From Leuconostoc inhae KCTC 3774 (GTDB lineage: Bacteria > Bacillota > Bacilli > Lactobacillales > Lactobacillaceae), in contig AEMJ01000219.1 of NCBI GenBank assembly GCA_000166735.2, positions 1 to 35,486 on the forward strand: DNA of 35,486 nt. Reading direction: 5' to 3'. Below the pieces are notes generated by a model. That model saw only the letters and a list, made by a program, of their open reading frames with translations, was not told the origin of the DNA and made no database searches. A program made the position numbers and the translations under genes. Below, one piece after another: positions 8,501-17,504 of the stretch; the first letter of the stretch is position 1, and every line of letters begins with the position of its first letter.

Positions 8501-9085
8501 TTATTTAGCCACTGCCACCATTGCTGGACGTAGCACACGATCTTGTAGTATATACCCTTTTTGCAAAACAGATGCAATTTGGTCTGAGTCGACATCATCT
8601 GAATCAACACTTTGAATCGCTTGATGTTTTGTGGGATCAAATGTTTCACCAACTTCACCAGTTGCAGAAATACCATTGTCAGTTAAAGCTTGCACCAACG
8701 TTTTTAATGTCATTTCAACCCCAGTTTTAATTTGTTGTGCAACTGCATCTTCAGATTCAACCAACAACGCACGTTCTAAATTATCAACTGCTGGTAACAC
8801 TGCACTAGCCAATTTTTGTCCATCATACTTATGCACATTTTGAATTTCACGTGCATGTCGTTGCTGCATATTTTGGATTTCAGCCTGTGAACGAAGTAAT
8901 TGATCTTCCAAGCTTGAGACACGCGCTAAGGCTTCATTAAGCTCAGTTTGCTTAGGATCTATTTCTTCCTGCACAACATTTTCATCTTCAATCATCTCTT
9001 CTACTGATGTAGCATTACTTGCTGTAGTATCACTATCTTCTGTTATTTTGTCATCTTTTAGTTTGTTTTCAGTTTCATCTGCCAC
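8501..9085 (-). CDS. grpE: Nucleotide exchange factor GrpE
   Basis: Releases ADP from DnaK. The 194-residue protein has the family layout: a charged disordered N-terminus (to about 45), a long coiled-coil helix (about 45-100) and a C-terminal beta domain with the family region FDPTKHQAI and a tail of the VLRPAMVAVAK type. Start is GTG (9083-9085) with AGGAGGT at good spacing. It lies 17 bases after hrcA, so the two are co-transcribed. The frame is intact. Confidence 0.96.
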   Translation of the reverse strand: MADETENKLKDDKITEDSDTTASNATSVEEMIEDENVVQEEIDPKQTELNEALARVSSLEDQLLRSQAEIQNMQQRHAREIQNVHKYDGQKLASAVLPAVDNLERALLVESEDAVAQQIKTGVEMTLKTLVQALTDNGISATGEVGETFDPTKHQAIQSVDSDDVDSDQIASVLQKGYILQDRVLRPAMVAVAK

Positions 9086-9102
9086 GTAAGTGACCTCCTA
9101 AT

Positions 9103-10131
9103 TTATGTATACTCAATCATTTTTTGACTCAATGCTTCACCAAATGCATCCATTAACAAGACATTACGTGCATAACTCATACGAATCGGACCTAATAAGG
9201 CAATGACGCCATCTCCTTGATTCGGTACAGTGAATGCCCTTGTAATTAAGCTAAAGGACTTTAATAATGGTTCATCGATTTCTTTAGCAATTTTAATGGT
9301 GACATGATGTGCTGTGGTTGTGGCGACTCGACGAACATCAGCTGCAGAAGTTAGAAACTCTAATAGTTGCTTAACGTTTTTCGTGTTTTGATCATCATCA
9401 CTAAAATCCAACACATTTAACCGGCCACCAATGTGCACTTTATCGCCAATTGATCTTGCTAACACATCCCCAAATAATTGTAAGAATGCTGCTGGCGTTT
9501 TAATCATTCGGCTCATTTGTGTTGGTAGTTCATCCGACTGCATCATCTGTAAAACTTCCAAAACAGGTCTCCCATTAGTCTGGTCATTGATGTATTTAAT
9601 CATACTATCTAATGATGAAACCGCCAATTCTCGAGGTAGTTTAAATGTTTGACTCGTTACTTTCCCGTCATTAGTTACCAATACCGCAATCAATTGCTGA
9701 TTTTCTAATGGTACCAAACGAAACCCGGAAACAACTATATTTAAACGTTCTGGTTTTAAAATTAGCACCGTTGCCCCAGTAAGTTGTGACAAGGTTCGGG
9801 CTGACTCATCCAGTAAGTCATCTATTTCATGAAAATTACCACGAAAAGATTGCATGACCAAAGCAATATCTTGTTGTGTAGCCACACGTGCCATCATCAA
9901 ATTATCTAGATAATATCTATATCCAGCTCGTGATGGTACGCGTCCAGCAGATGTATGTAATTTTTTAATCAATGCTGCTGATTCTAAAGCCGCCATTTCG
10001 TTACGAATTGTAGCAGAACTCACTTTAATATTAAGTTGTTCCTGAAGACTCTTTGAACCGACCGCATGCGCTGTTTGTGTGTATTCGTAAATGATGGCAC
10101 TTAAAATTAATTTTTGTCGTTCTGTTAGCAT
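9103..10131 (-). CDS. hrcA: Heat-inducible transcription repressor HrcA
   Basis: Represses the class I heat-shock genes by binding CIRCE, with GroEL modulating its activity (family knowledge). The 342-residue protein starts with a winged helix ([17 protein letters not shown]..., including [14 protein letters not shown]) and continues into the inserted GAF-like HrcA domain. ATG at 10131 follows GGAGGTGG at 6 bases. It heads the cluster hrcA-grpE-dnaK-dnaJ, and the two CIRCE elements directly upstream show autoregulation. The frame is intact. Confidence 0.96.
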   Translation of the reverse strand: MLTERQKLILSAIIYEYTQTAHAVGSKSLQEQLNIKVSSATIRNEMAALESAALIKKLHTSAGRVPSRAGYRYYLDNLMMARVATQQDIALVMQSFRGNFHEIDDLLDESARTLSQLTGATVLILKPERLNIVVSGFRLVPLENQQLIAVLVTNDGKVTSQTFKLPRELAVSSLDSMIKYINDQTNGRPVLEVLQMMQSDELPTQMSRMIKTPAAFLQLFGDVLARSIGDKVHIGGRLNVLDFSDDDQNTKNVKQLLEFLTSAADVRRVATTTAHHVTIKIAKEIDEPLLKSFSLITRAFTVPNQGDGVIALLGPIRMSYARNVLLMDAFGEALSQKMIEYT

Positions 10132-10146
10132 GCCACCACCTCCATT

Positions 10147-10173
10147 TTAGCACTCAATAACACTCACTGCTAA
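10147..10173. promoter_or_regulatory. Degenerate CIRCE operator (proximal)
   Basis: TTAGCACTC, a 9-base spacer and CACTGCTAA. The left arm is perfect and the right arm has 2 of 9 changes from GAGTGCTAA. It sits between the promoter and the hrcA start, as expected for an HrcA operator. Confidence 0.75.
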
Positions 10174-10181
10174 CATCTATA

Positions 10182-10209
10182 ATAATACACCTTTTCAAAA
10201 ATATTGCAA
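10182..10209 (-). promoter_or_regulatory. Promoter of the hrcA-grpE-dnaK-dnaJ cluster
   Basis: On minus, TTGCAA (10204-10209), 16 bases and TATTAT (10182-10187) lie between the two CIRCE elements, so HrcA bound on either side would block it. Confidence 0.65.
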
Positions 10210-10214
10210 GCTTT

Positions 10215-10240
10215 TTAGCACTCTTTTTTAAGAGTGCTAA
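10215..10240. promoter_or_regulatory. CIRCE operator (distal) with an 8-base spacer
   Basis: Both arms are perfect (TTAGCACTC and GAGTGCTAA), but the spacer is 8 bases (six T and AA) where CIRCE has 9. One missing T in the run at 10224-10229 explains this and fits the homopolymer shortening elsewhere in the window. The element is also a strong hairpin 16 bases after the ribF stop and may help terminate that operon. Confidence 0.9.
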
Positions 10241-10256
10241 AAAAACACACTTAACA

Positions 10257-11206
10257 TTAGTTAAGTGCATCAAAATATTGTCTCGTAGCAATTTCATCTT
10301 TTTTTAGTTGCGTTACTAATTCTGGTATATTCGTAAACTTTACTTCACCTCGAAGATAATTATACCAATTAACCGTGACATTTTCGCCATATACCTGCTG
10401 ATTAAAATCTAATATATTTATTTCAACAGTAATTGGCCGCGCGTCGCCAAATGTGATATTGCGACCTATACTAGCCATTCCTAAGTGCCAATCATCACCA
10501 ATCATTATTTTAACTGCATAAATTCCAATAGTGGGCAGCCATTCTAATTCTGGTGTCTTAATGTTAACTGTTGGGAAGCCTAGTTCACGACCACGTGCTT
10601 CACCATGTATTACTAAACCAGTTGTCTGATGAATACGCCCAAGTTGGCTATTCACAATATTCATGCTGCCTAGTTCTAGTGCCTTTCGGATAGACGACGA
10701 ACCAATTTTTTGGTTATTAACATCCAATTCTGAAACTGATACAACATTAAAACGTTTCTTTGCATATTGAGGTAAATGATCCATATCTGCTATACTAACA
10801 TCTCCGCCATATACATGATCAAATCCGCCCACCACGGTTACTGGATTTAAACGCATAATAACTTGATTAACAAATTCTTGTGGTGCCAATTTCGCCAATT
10901 GTGAAGTGAATTGCATGACATACATTGTATTAACGCCAAGGTCAGCTAATAATGCTGCTTTTTGATTAATTGATGTTAAGTAACGTAAAGGCTGTGTCAG
11001 CATTTCAAATACAACAATTGGTTGCGGATCATAGGTTAGCACTGCAAGAGGTACACCTTGTTTATCAGCTTCAAGTTTAGCCTGCTTAATAACGGCTTGA
11101 TGCCCCAAATGTACACCATCAAAAAACCCATGGCAACAACCTGTGGTGTTGGGTCTGGTATTATTTTCTTTAAGATTGGATAATGCAATTTAATTACTTT
11201 AATCAT
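10257..11206 (-). CDS. ribF: Bifunctional riboflavin kinase/FAD synthetase (frameshifted)
   Basis: Makes FMN from riboflavin and ATP, then FAD. The N-terminal nucleotidyltransferase domain should begin with the GFFDGVHLGHQ motif, which the frameshift splits: with seven T instead of six at 11121-11126, the frame runs from ATG at 11206 (MIKVIKLHYPIL...) through the motif to the C-terminal flavokinase domain (GRIHQTTGLVIHGEARGRELGFPTVN). The corrected length is 316 residues, normal for the family. Uncorrected, the intact frame would begin only at a TTG at 11108, inside the motif. It starts 2 bases after truB with no clear Shine-Dalgarno, so coupling is likely. The truB-ribF order is classic. The break is probably a sequence error, since FAD synthesis is essential. 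Confidence 0.9.
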
Positions 11207-11208
11207 TA

Positions 11209-12116
11209 TTATTCATTCGTAAACACGTAGCGCGATTGCCAGACGTTATCTTCTTTATTATAAGCATACACCGCTTTAACATCATCATGATAGGTGAGTT
11301 GCAAATAAGTATCACTTGCAGGCCACGTTGCTATCTTTTGACCATTTTTAACAGCAAACCATTCATCATCTGATAGCGCTTTTGTCGGCCACGTCAGTAC
11401 ATCCTTTATTGGTATGATTAGTTTTAATAATTCTGATTGTGCAATGGTAGCAATGTCATCTAAATTCGCAGCATGCGCGATTGTTATACCACTGCCCATT
11501 GTGCGTGTCAGACTGCTCATTGTCGCAGGAACACCAAGCTGCAAACCAGTATCCACTGCTAAAGTTCGAATATAAGTTCCCTTGGAAACAGTTGCCTCAA
11601 AATCAAAATGTTGTTGCTTATTTTCATAAATCGTGGCACCAATACGTTTGTAATCATAAATTAACGCTTCTCGAATTGGTCTTGTTACATCTTCTCCTGC
11701 TCTCGCATATTCATAAAGTCGTTTACCACCAACTTTAACAGCTGAAAACATAGGCGGCACTTGTTTTATAGCGCCATTTAAATTAGCTATAGCAGTATCA
11801 ATTGCAGCATCAGTAAACGGCACATCAATATCAACTTTTGATATTACCTCACCATCTAAATCTTCTGTTTCTGTTGCAAAGCCTAATGTGATACTACCAA
11901 CATACTGTTTAGGCCTTGTTTGCAGTTCATCTATTAGTTTTGTAGCTTTACCCAGAGCCACTACGAGAACGCCGTCAACATTTGGGTCTAACGTACCCGC
12001 ATGCCCTACCTTTTTTGACCAATTGCACGACGAACCTTGGCAACGACGTCAAACGATGTCACACCACGTGGTTTATTAACAACAATAAGACCATCGACGT
12101 TATTATTATGTTGCAT
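11209..12116 (-). CDS. truB: tRNA pseudouridine-55 synthase TruB (frameshifted)
   Basis: Forms pseudouridine at U55 in the T-loop of tRNAs. The corrected protein (302 residues) starts MQHNNNVDGLIVVNKPRGVTS and carries the catalytic GHAGTLDP motif with Asp near residue 44. The run at 12011-12016 has six T on plus; seven joins the N-terminal frame (ending at Lys-Lys 35-36) to the rest. Without correction, a TAG follows and the remaining frame lacks the catalytic Asp. ATG at 12116 overlaps the stop of the EIIA-like gene by 11 bases, and ribF follows directly. Likely a sequence error. Confidence 0.9.
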
Positions 12117-12627
12117 CTTCATCCTCTTGATACTGCCAAATACTTTGCCCAGCATACACAGCGCCATAATTTACATATGGCACGACGCTATCTTCAAAAA
12201 ATACATAGACACGAACATCGTTTTGGTCCATTGCATGCGCAGTTCCAATCAAATCACCCGCATGAAGCTGTTGGCCTGTCCCATAAGTTGCTAAACGTGT
12301 TCCTTGCAGCATCTCATTGCGTGCTTGAACTTGAACTGTCACTTTATCATGATTCACACTTTTAATGATAACAGTATGCTCATCTGAGGCTGTTACAATG
12401 CCTGATACCGGAGACATAATATTATTCCCGTCTGGTAACATCATAAAGCCATTTTTACTATGGTTTTGCTCATTATCACCATCAATTTTTTGTAGTTGTC
12501 CTGTGACAGGGGCAACTACAACAGGAAATTTTGACTTACGGGCAACATGAACTGCATTCATCTGTCCGGTCGTTTTAACACGATTATACTTATTTTTCTG
12601 ATTAAATACATTTTGCCACCAGTTCAT
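12106..12627 (-). CDS. EIIA(Glc)-like protein lacking the phosphorylatable histidine
   Basis: A 173-residue soluble protein. Residues about 35-145 follow the glucose-type PTS EIIA fold (duplicated hybrid motif): FPVVVAPVTGQL, then MLPDGNNIMSPVSGIVTA, then HTVII with one conserved His (84). By my alignment, the active-site pattern L-I-H-x-G-I-D-T-V is replaced by VTVQVQAR, putting Gln (about 99) at the phosphorylated His. It is therefore probably not a working phosphocarrier. It could be a regulatory pseudo-EIIA or a divergent member with another role. The gene lies 14 bases after the aminotransferase gene, behind AAGAGG, and overlaps truB, which places it in that operon. The frame is intact. 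Confidence 0.65.
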   Translation of the reverse strand: MNWWQNVFNQKNKYNRVKTTGQMNAVHVARKSKFPVVVAPVTGQLQKIDGDNEQNHSKNGFMMLPDGNNIMSPVSGIVTASDEHTVIIKSVNHDKVTVQVQARNEMLQGTRLATYGTGQQLHAGDLIGTAHAMDQNDVRVYVFFEDSVVPYVNYGAVYAGQSIWQYQEDEDAT

Positions 12628-12641
12628 AAATTGCCTCTTAC

Positions 12642-13820
12642 TTATTTTCCACGCAGTTGATTAATGTGCGCTGTCAATCGTCGCATGCCCTCATCCAAAT
12701 CAGCATCAGATGCCGCATAAGAAATTCGAATATATGCCTTTGCAACTTCACTAAAACTAGACCCTGGGATAACCGCTACCTTGCCTTCATGCGCCAACCT
12801 TAGAGCAAATTCATCGCCATCATCACCTATATCAGTAGGTAATTTGGCAAACACATAAAAGGCACCTTCCGGTGATACCACATCAAACCCTAATGCTTGT
12901 AGTTGCGGCACAATGCGGTCACGACGAGATTTATAGGCATCACGCATAATTATCGGTGTGTCGGATACATCACGTAAAGCGATTAAAGCAGCATCTTGAA
13001 TAAACGTTGGAATGGCAAATGTTAATGCCCCATGCACTTTTTGCATTTCAGCTATCACATCAGCTGCTCCTAATATAAATCCAACACGATAACCTGTCAT
13101 AGCATGTGACTTTGATAACCCGTTAATATAAATTGTCTGTTCCGGAATAATTTCTGCAAAAGATACATGTGCCTGATCGTATGTTAACAACGAGTATATC
13201 TCATCAGAAATAACCCAAAGATTATGTTTTTTAAATGTTTCTGCCAACGCAATGACTTCTTGACGCGAGTATGTCACACCAGTTGGGTTTGCAGGATAGT
13301 TCATCAAAATAGCGCGGACAGGAACTGTCGCACTGGCTACTGCTTTATCAACCATTTCTGGTGTTAATTTAAAGCGATTAGGGGTTGTATCAATCGCTAT
13401 TTTTGTCCCATGCGCTATGTCCAACGACGTAAAATAGGGGCCATAAGTTGGTTCAGGCATTAATAGACCGTCATCTGTACCCAATAAGGTATCTAAAACA
13501 ACATTAATCGCCTCACTCACACCTAATGTCACAATAACATTCTCTTCACCATGAAAGTTTAAATGATATCGTTTATTAAAATAGTTAACTGCTTCTAATC
13601 GTAATGCTTGTTCTCCTTGGCTTTCTGCATAATGAGAACGGTCACTGTTAATTGCCTCAGTAGCTGCTTTTTTGATACGTTCATCTACTGAAAATCCTGG
13701 TTCACCTAACGTTAATTTTAAAATACCTGGAATATCTCGCACTGATTTTTGAAATCCTAGTAACTTATCGGGTGCCATTTCAGTAATGATTGGGTTGAGT
13801 GGTTGTATAAAATTAGCCAT
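12642..13820 (-). CDS. PLP-dependent aminotransferase, class I/II (AraT/PatA-like)
   Basis: Fold type I aminotransferase of 392 residues. Seen: the substrate-loop region GEPGF, NPTG (178-181), DEIYS with the PLP-binding Asp (206), the Schiff-base Lys in NGLSKSHAMTGYRVGF (237), and a C-terminal RISYA with the carboxylate-binding Arg. This pattern fits the aromatic or N-acetyl-diaminopimelate aminotransferase group of lactic acid bacteria, but the amino acid used cannot be decided from sequence. ATG follows AAGGAA at about 8 bases. It heads the run aminotransferase, EIIA-like, truB, ribF. A terminator upstream (13871-13899) separates it from rbfA. The frame is intact. Confidence 0.88.
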   Translation of the reverse strand: MANFIQPLNPIITEMAPDKLLGFQKSVRDIPGILKLTLGEPGFSVDERIKKAATEAINSDRSHYAESQGEQALRLEAVNYFNKRYHLNFHGEENVIVTLGVSEAINVVLDTLLGTDDGLLMPEPTYGPYFTSLDIAHGTKIAIDTTPNRFKLTPEMVDKAVASATVPVRAILMNYPANPTGVTYSRQEVIALAETFKKHNLWVISDEIYSLLTYDQAHVSFAEIIPEQTIYINGLSKSHAMTGYRVGFILGAADVIAEMQKVHGALTFAIPTFIQDAALIALRDVSDTPIIMRDAYKSRRDRIVPQLQALGFDVVSPEGAFYVFAKLPTDIGDDGDEFALRLAHEGKVAVIPGSSFSEVAKAYIRISYAASDADLDEGMRRLTAHINQLRGK

Positions 13821-13870
13821 TTTTTAAATTCCTTATTTTTAATCAGATTATTGTAATTCTATTTTAACAC

Positions 13871-13899
13871 AAAAAACGCTACCCTTTAAAGGTAGCGTT
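13871..13899 (-). terminator. Terminator of the rimP-rbfA operon
   Basis: AACGCTACC and GGTAGCGTT form a 9-bp stem; on minus a run of T follows. It lies about 17 bases past the rbfA stop. Confidence 0.85.
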
Positions 13900-13915
13900 A
13901 AATTATGAACAATTA

Positions 13916-14269
13916 TTAATTTTCAGAATGTAACTTACGAATCAAATCTTCAATATGATTGCCATATTGAACAGATTGATCACGCACAAATTTCAACTCT
14001 GGGGTTTTATAAACTGTTAAACGCGAACCTAATTCTTTACGAATTAATCCACTAGCAGCTTCTAACCCAGCTTGTGCTTTCTTACCATCACTGGCTAGAT
14101 CAGACAAAATTGAATAATAAATTGTTGCAATTTGCAAATCACCCGACAGCTCTACACTAGTTACTGTAACATCTTGCACACGCGGATCATTAATACGTTT
14201 AAGCAATAGAGATGTTACATCACGTTGTACTTCTTGTGCGAGACGACCTGCTCGTTGTGGATTAACCAT
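13916..14269 (-). CDS. rbfA: Ribosome-binding factor A
   Basis: A KH-like assembly factor for the 30S subunit and 16S rRNA 5' end. The 117-residue protein has the family pattern: RAGRLAQEVQRDVTSLLLKRINDPRV at the N-terminus, VTVTSVELSGDLQIATIYYS, then the C-terminal PELKFVRDQSVQYGNHIEDLI. Normal length. ATG at 14269 follows AAGAGG. It is last in rimP-nusA-ylxR-ylxQ-infB-rbfA, with a terminator directly after. The frame is intact. Confidence 0.95.
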   Translation of the reverse strand: MVNPQRAGRLAQEVQRDVTSLLLKRINDPRVQDVTVTSVELSGDLQIATIYYSILSDLASDGKKAQAGLEAASGLIRKELGSRLTVYKTPELKFVRDQSVQYGNHIEDLIRKLHSEN

Positions 14270-14317
14270 AACTTTTGCCTCTTTTCTAAATATCGGATTA
14301 AAATAATAGTGTTAACG

Positions 14318-16827
14318 TTACTTTGCTTTAACTTCTGCCATCACATAGGCTTCAACAACATCGCCAACTCTAACATCATTATACTTAGCAACTGTAAAGC
14401 CAAACTCAAATCCCATCTTAACTTCGTTAACTGAATCTTTACCACGTTGTAATGACGCAATTTCACCGTCAAAAGCAACAATACCGTCACGAATAATACG
14501 AACCTTAGCTTCTTTGGTAATTTTACCCTCTTCAACCATGGCACCAGCGATAATTCCAACCTTAGAGAATTTGAACAACTCTTTGACCGTCACTGTTCCG
14601 ATAACCTTTTCTTCATAAACTGGTTCAAGTTGGCCCTTCATAGCTGCCTCAACGTCATCAATCGCATTATAAATGACATTATAAAAACGAATATCAACTT
14701 TCTCAGAATCAGCTTGAGATTTTGCCAAAGGTGTTGGACGGACATTAAATCCAATAATAATTGCTCCTGAAGCAGATGCCAAAGTAACATCCGATTCATT
14801 AATAGCGCCAGCAGCTGTATGAATAATATCTACACGTACACCATCTACTTCGATTTTCTTCAAAGAGCCGGATAACGCTTCAACAGATCCTTGAACATCC
14901 GCTTTAACAATAACTGGTACAGTCTTCATTGCTTTTTCAGACATTGTACTAAATAATGTATCCAAAGTAACAACTGCGCCCGAATTACGGATAACTTCTT
15001 GTGCACGTTTGGCACGTTCTTCACCTGCTGCACGGGCCGTTTTCTCATCTGCCATAACAATGAAACGGTCACCTGCTTGTGGCACGTCATTTAGACCGGT
15101 GACCTGAACAGGTGTTGCTGGTGAAGCCTCTTCCAGTTCAACGCCACGTTCATTAGTCATTGTTCGTACACGTCCATAAGTATTACCTACAACAATAGGA
15201 TCTCCAACACGCATTGTACCTTGCTGTACCAATACAGTTGCAACCGGACCTCGACCTCTATCCAAACGTGCCTCAACAACTGAGCCACGTGCTGGCATAT
15301 CAGGATTAGCCTTTAATTCAAGTACTTCGGCTTGCAATAGTATCATTTCAAGCAATTCGTCAACATTTTGACCAAATTTAGCTGATATTTTAACAAATAT
15401 TGTGTCTCCACCATATTCTTCAGGAACCAAATCATACGCCATCAATTGATTCATTACGTCATCTGGCTTTGCACCTGGCTTGTCAATTTTGTTAACAGCC
15501 ACAATAATAGGTGTGTTAGCAGCCTTAGCATGATTAATTGCTTCGATTGTTTGTGGCATAACACCATCATCTGCTGCCACAACTAATATAGTCAAATCTG
15601 TAACATTAGCACCACGAGCACGCATTTCTGTAAACGCAGCATGTCCAGGTGTATCTAAGAAAGTAATTGTTTTACCATTTAATTGAGTTTGATAAGCACC
15701 TATATGCTGTGTAATACCACCGGCTTCACCCTCAGTAACATGTGAATTACGTAAATAATCCAACAAAGTTGTTTTACCATGATCAACGTGACCCATGATT
15801 GTGACAACTGGTGGACGTGATACTAACTGACCTTCATCAATATTCTCATCATCGAAGAAGCGGTCAATATCGGCAACGTCTTCTGCTGCTTTAACTTGTG
15901 CTTCAATACCATAATCCGCTGCTAAAATTTCAATCGTATCCGTATCAAGTGATTGGTTTTGGTTTGTCATAATACCAAGCAAGAATAGCTTCTTGATAAT
16001 TTCAGCTGTATCACGATGTAATAACTTGGACAAATCTTGAACGTTCATACCAATACGATATTCTAAAATTTCAGGTAACGGTTGTTTCTTACGTTCGGTT
16101 ACTGGTGCGACAGGTCCTCTTTTAGCGGCAATACGACGTGACTTTTTTGAACCTCGTGGCTTATCATTACGGCGTGGTGTCTGTTGACCAGTTCCAGCTG
16201 TATTGCGTTTACGAGAATTATTGCGCGCTGAATTATTTCCAGAAGCTAGTGCCCCACCAAATTTGCCTGCACCAGCTGCTGGCGCTGCAGTTGTTGGTTT
16301 TGCTACTTTGGGCTCTGTTTTTTATTTTCAACTGGCTTTGCCACCGGCTTTGGCTTCTGTGGTTCTTTAGCCGCAGCTACAGCTTGCTTACGCTTTTCAT
16401 TTTCGCTCACATACTGCTTTAAACTATTGTCTTTTTGCTTTGAATAGTCTACTTGACCTTCACGCGGTTTTGTTGACCAATTTTTTGTTTCGCGCATAGC
16501 TGGACGGCCCTCTGCTGCTCGAACACGTGATCCACCAGGTCGACTATTACGATTTTGCCCACCATTGTTTGAACGGTTACCACCGGCATTAGTTCCAGTA
16601 GCTGTGCCATTCGTACGATTCTGGTTAGAGGCGCGATTTTGTTGACCTTGTTGACCTGATCGTGCTGGTTTGCTTGGACGAGACGCTGTATTATTGGGTG
16701 TCACCGTTGTTCCATCTGTCAATTTTGCCGCATGTCGGCGTTGTGAGGCAGGTAACTCTTTGCGTTCTGGAACTGCCTGTTTTCTTGCAGGACGGTTTGA
16801 CCCTGAGAATTTCTTTTCTTCTGTCAT
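14318..16827 (-). CDS. infB: Translation initiation factor IF-2 (frameshifted)
   Basis: The GTPase that places initiator tRNA on the 30S subunit. Corrected length is 836 residues. The N-terminal 250 or so are a low-complexity region rich in N, G, R, P and K. The IF2-N domain follows ([25 protein letters not shown]), then the G domain with [14 protein letters not shown] and NKID, and domains II-IV. The run at 16318-16323 has six T on plus; a seventh joins the N-terminal frame (174 residues, then TAG) to the rest. IF-2 is essential, so an error is likely. Alternatively, the downstream part could be made from the internal ATG at 16048, as IF-2 short forms are in other bacteria, but I see no clear Shine-Dalgarno there. 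ATG at 16827 follows AAAGGAG and abuts the ylxQ stop. Confidence 0.93.
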
Positions 16828-17150
16828 TTAGTTCCGCTCCTTTTCTGAAATTAATTGTTTAATTTTTCGACTAAATCCACGATCAGCAATTGCAAATACA
16901 CTGCGATTTACTCCGATAGCATCGGTTAATTGTCTCTTGGTATAGTCTTGAATCAGTGTCACATTATAAAAGCTTGATTTATCAGCAAATTTTTTGCTTT
17001 GGCTTTGCCCACCATCACTAGGAAAAAAGCCATTTGAACCTTATTACCACGAATAGCTGTTAATGTTGAATCAGAGCCCAGCACTAACTTACCCGCACGC
17101 ATCGCTAATCCGAGCAAATTTAAAATTTGTTCGTCTTTACTTATCAGCAT
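16828..17150 (-). CDS. ylxQ: YlxQ/L7Ae-family RNA-binding protein (frameshifted)
   Basis: A small protein of the L7Ae/L30e/Gadd45 family, always found between ylxR and infB in Firmicutes and thought to bind RNA. The corrected length is 107 residues: MLISKDEQILNLLGLAMRAGKLVLGSD at the N-terminus, a middle SDGGQSQSKKF region, and an end near KQLISEKERN. The run at 17023-17028 has six A on plus, and seven restores the frame; otherwise the protein is cut about halfway. The start ATG (17148-17150) overlaps the end of ylxR by 14 bases, and its stop touches the infB start. Confidence 0.85.
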
Positions 17151-17451
17151 TAGCAAACAACTCCCTACGCGCCTGCTGATGATCCACATACGCAATAAGT
17201 TCATCATAGAATTCATCTGGTATTTTCATCTCAAACGCTTGATCAAAAATATGCTTTTTCTTGGCTTCAGCTGCAATGGTACGATCCAATCCAATATATG
17301 CACCACGGCCATTAGCTTTGGAAGTTGGGTCTAGGTTAACGTTTCCCTCTTTATCACGAACGACACGAACAAGATCTTTTTTGGGAAACATTTCACCTGT
17401 AACAATATCTTTTCGCATTGGTATTTTTCTAGGTTTCATAATATTTAGCAT
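17137..17451 (-). CDS. ylxR: YlxR family protein (RNA-binding/regulatory, DUF448)
   Basis: A basic protein of about 100 residues with the family signature near the N-terminus (MKPRKIPMRKDIVTGEM) and GRGAYI in the middle. YlxR proteins are reported to bind RNA and affect RNase P or transcription; that is family knowledge, not visible here. Two starts are possible: ATG at 17451, directly after a hairpin that separates it from AGAAGGG, or ATG at 17439, which gives the usual N-terminus MKPRKIP. Neither has a near Shine-Dalgarno. It lies between nusA and ylxQ, overlapping the latter. The frame is intact. Confidence 0.9.
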   Translation of the reverse strand: MLNIMKPRKIPMRKDIVTGEMFPKKDLVRVVRDKEGNVNLDPTSKANGRGAYIGLDRTIAAEAKKKHIFDQAFEMKIPDEFYDELIAYVDHQQARRELFANADK

Positions 17452-17488
17452 GTCTTAGCTAGTCTTACAAAAACAAATAGCTGCAGAC
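17452..17488 (-). promoter_or_regulatory. Hairpin between Shine-Dalgarno and start of ylxR
   Basis: On minus, GTCTGCAGCTA and TAGCTAAGAC form a 9-bp stem with a small internal loop and a 16-base loop. AGAAGGGAAAT lies directly 5' of the stem and the ATG directly 3', so folding would bring them together. An 11-codon frame starting at the ATG overlapping the 5' base of the hairpin ends at a TAA 3 bases before the ylxR ATG, in the same frame. Confidence 0.45.
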
Positions 17489-17504
17489 ATTTCCCTTCTA
17501 AAGT

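Noticed and set aside
14318-16827. Programmed frameshifting or transcriptional slippage as the explanation for split infB, parC, truB and ribF
   Set aside because: The remaining runs are mostly six bases, short for efficient slippage. No stimulatory hairpin was seen, and the same change also affects the CIRCE spacer and unrelated genes. Sequence error explains all of it more simply.
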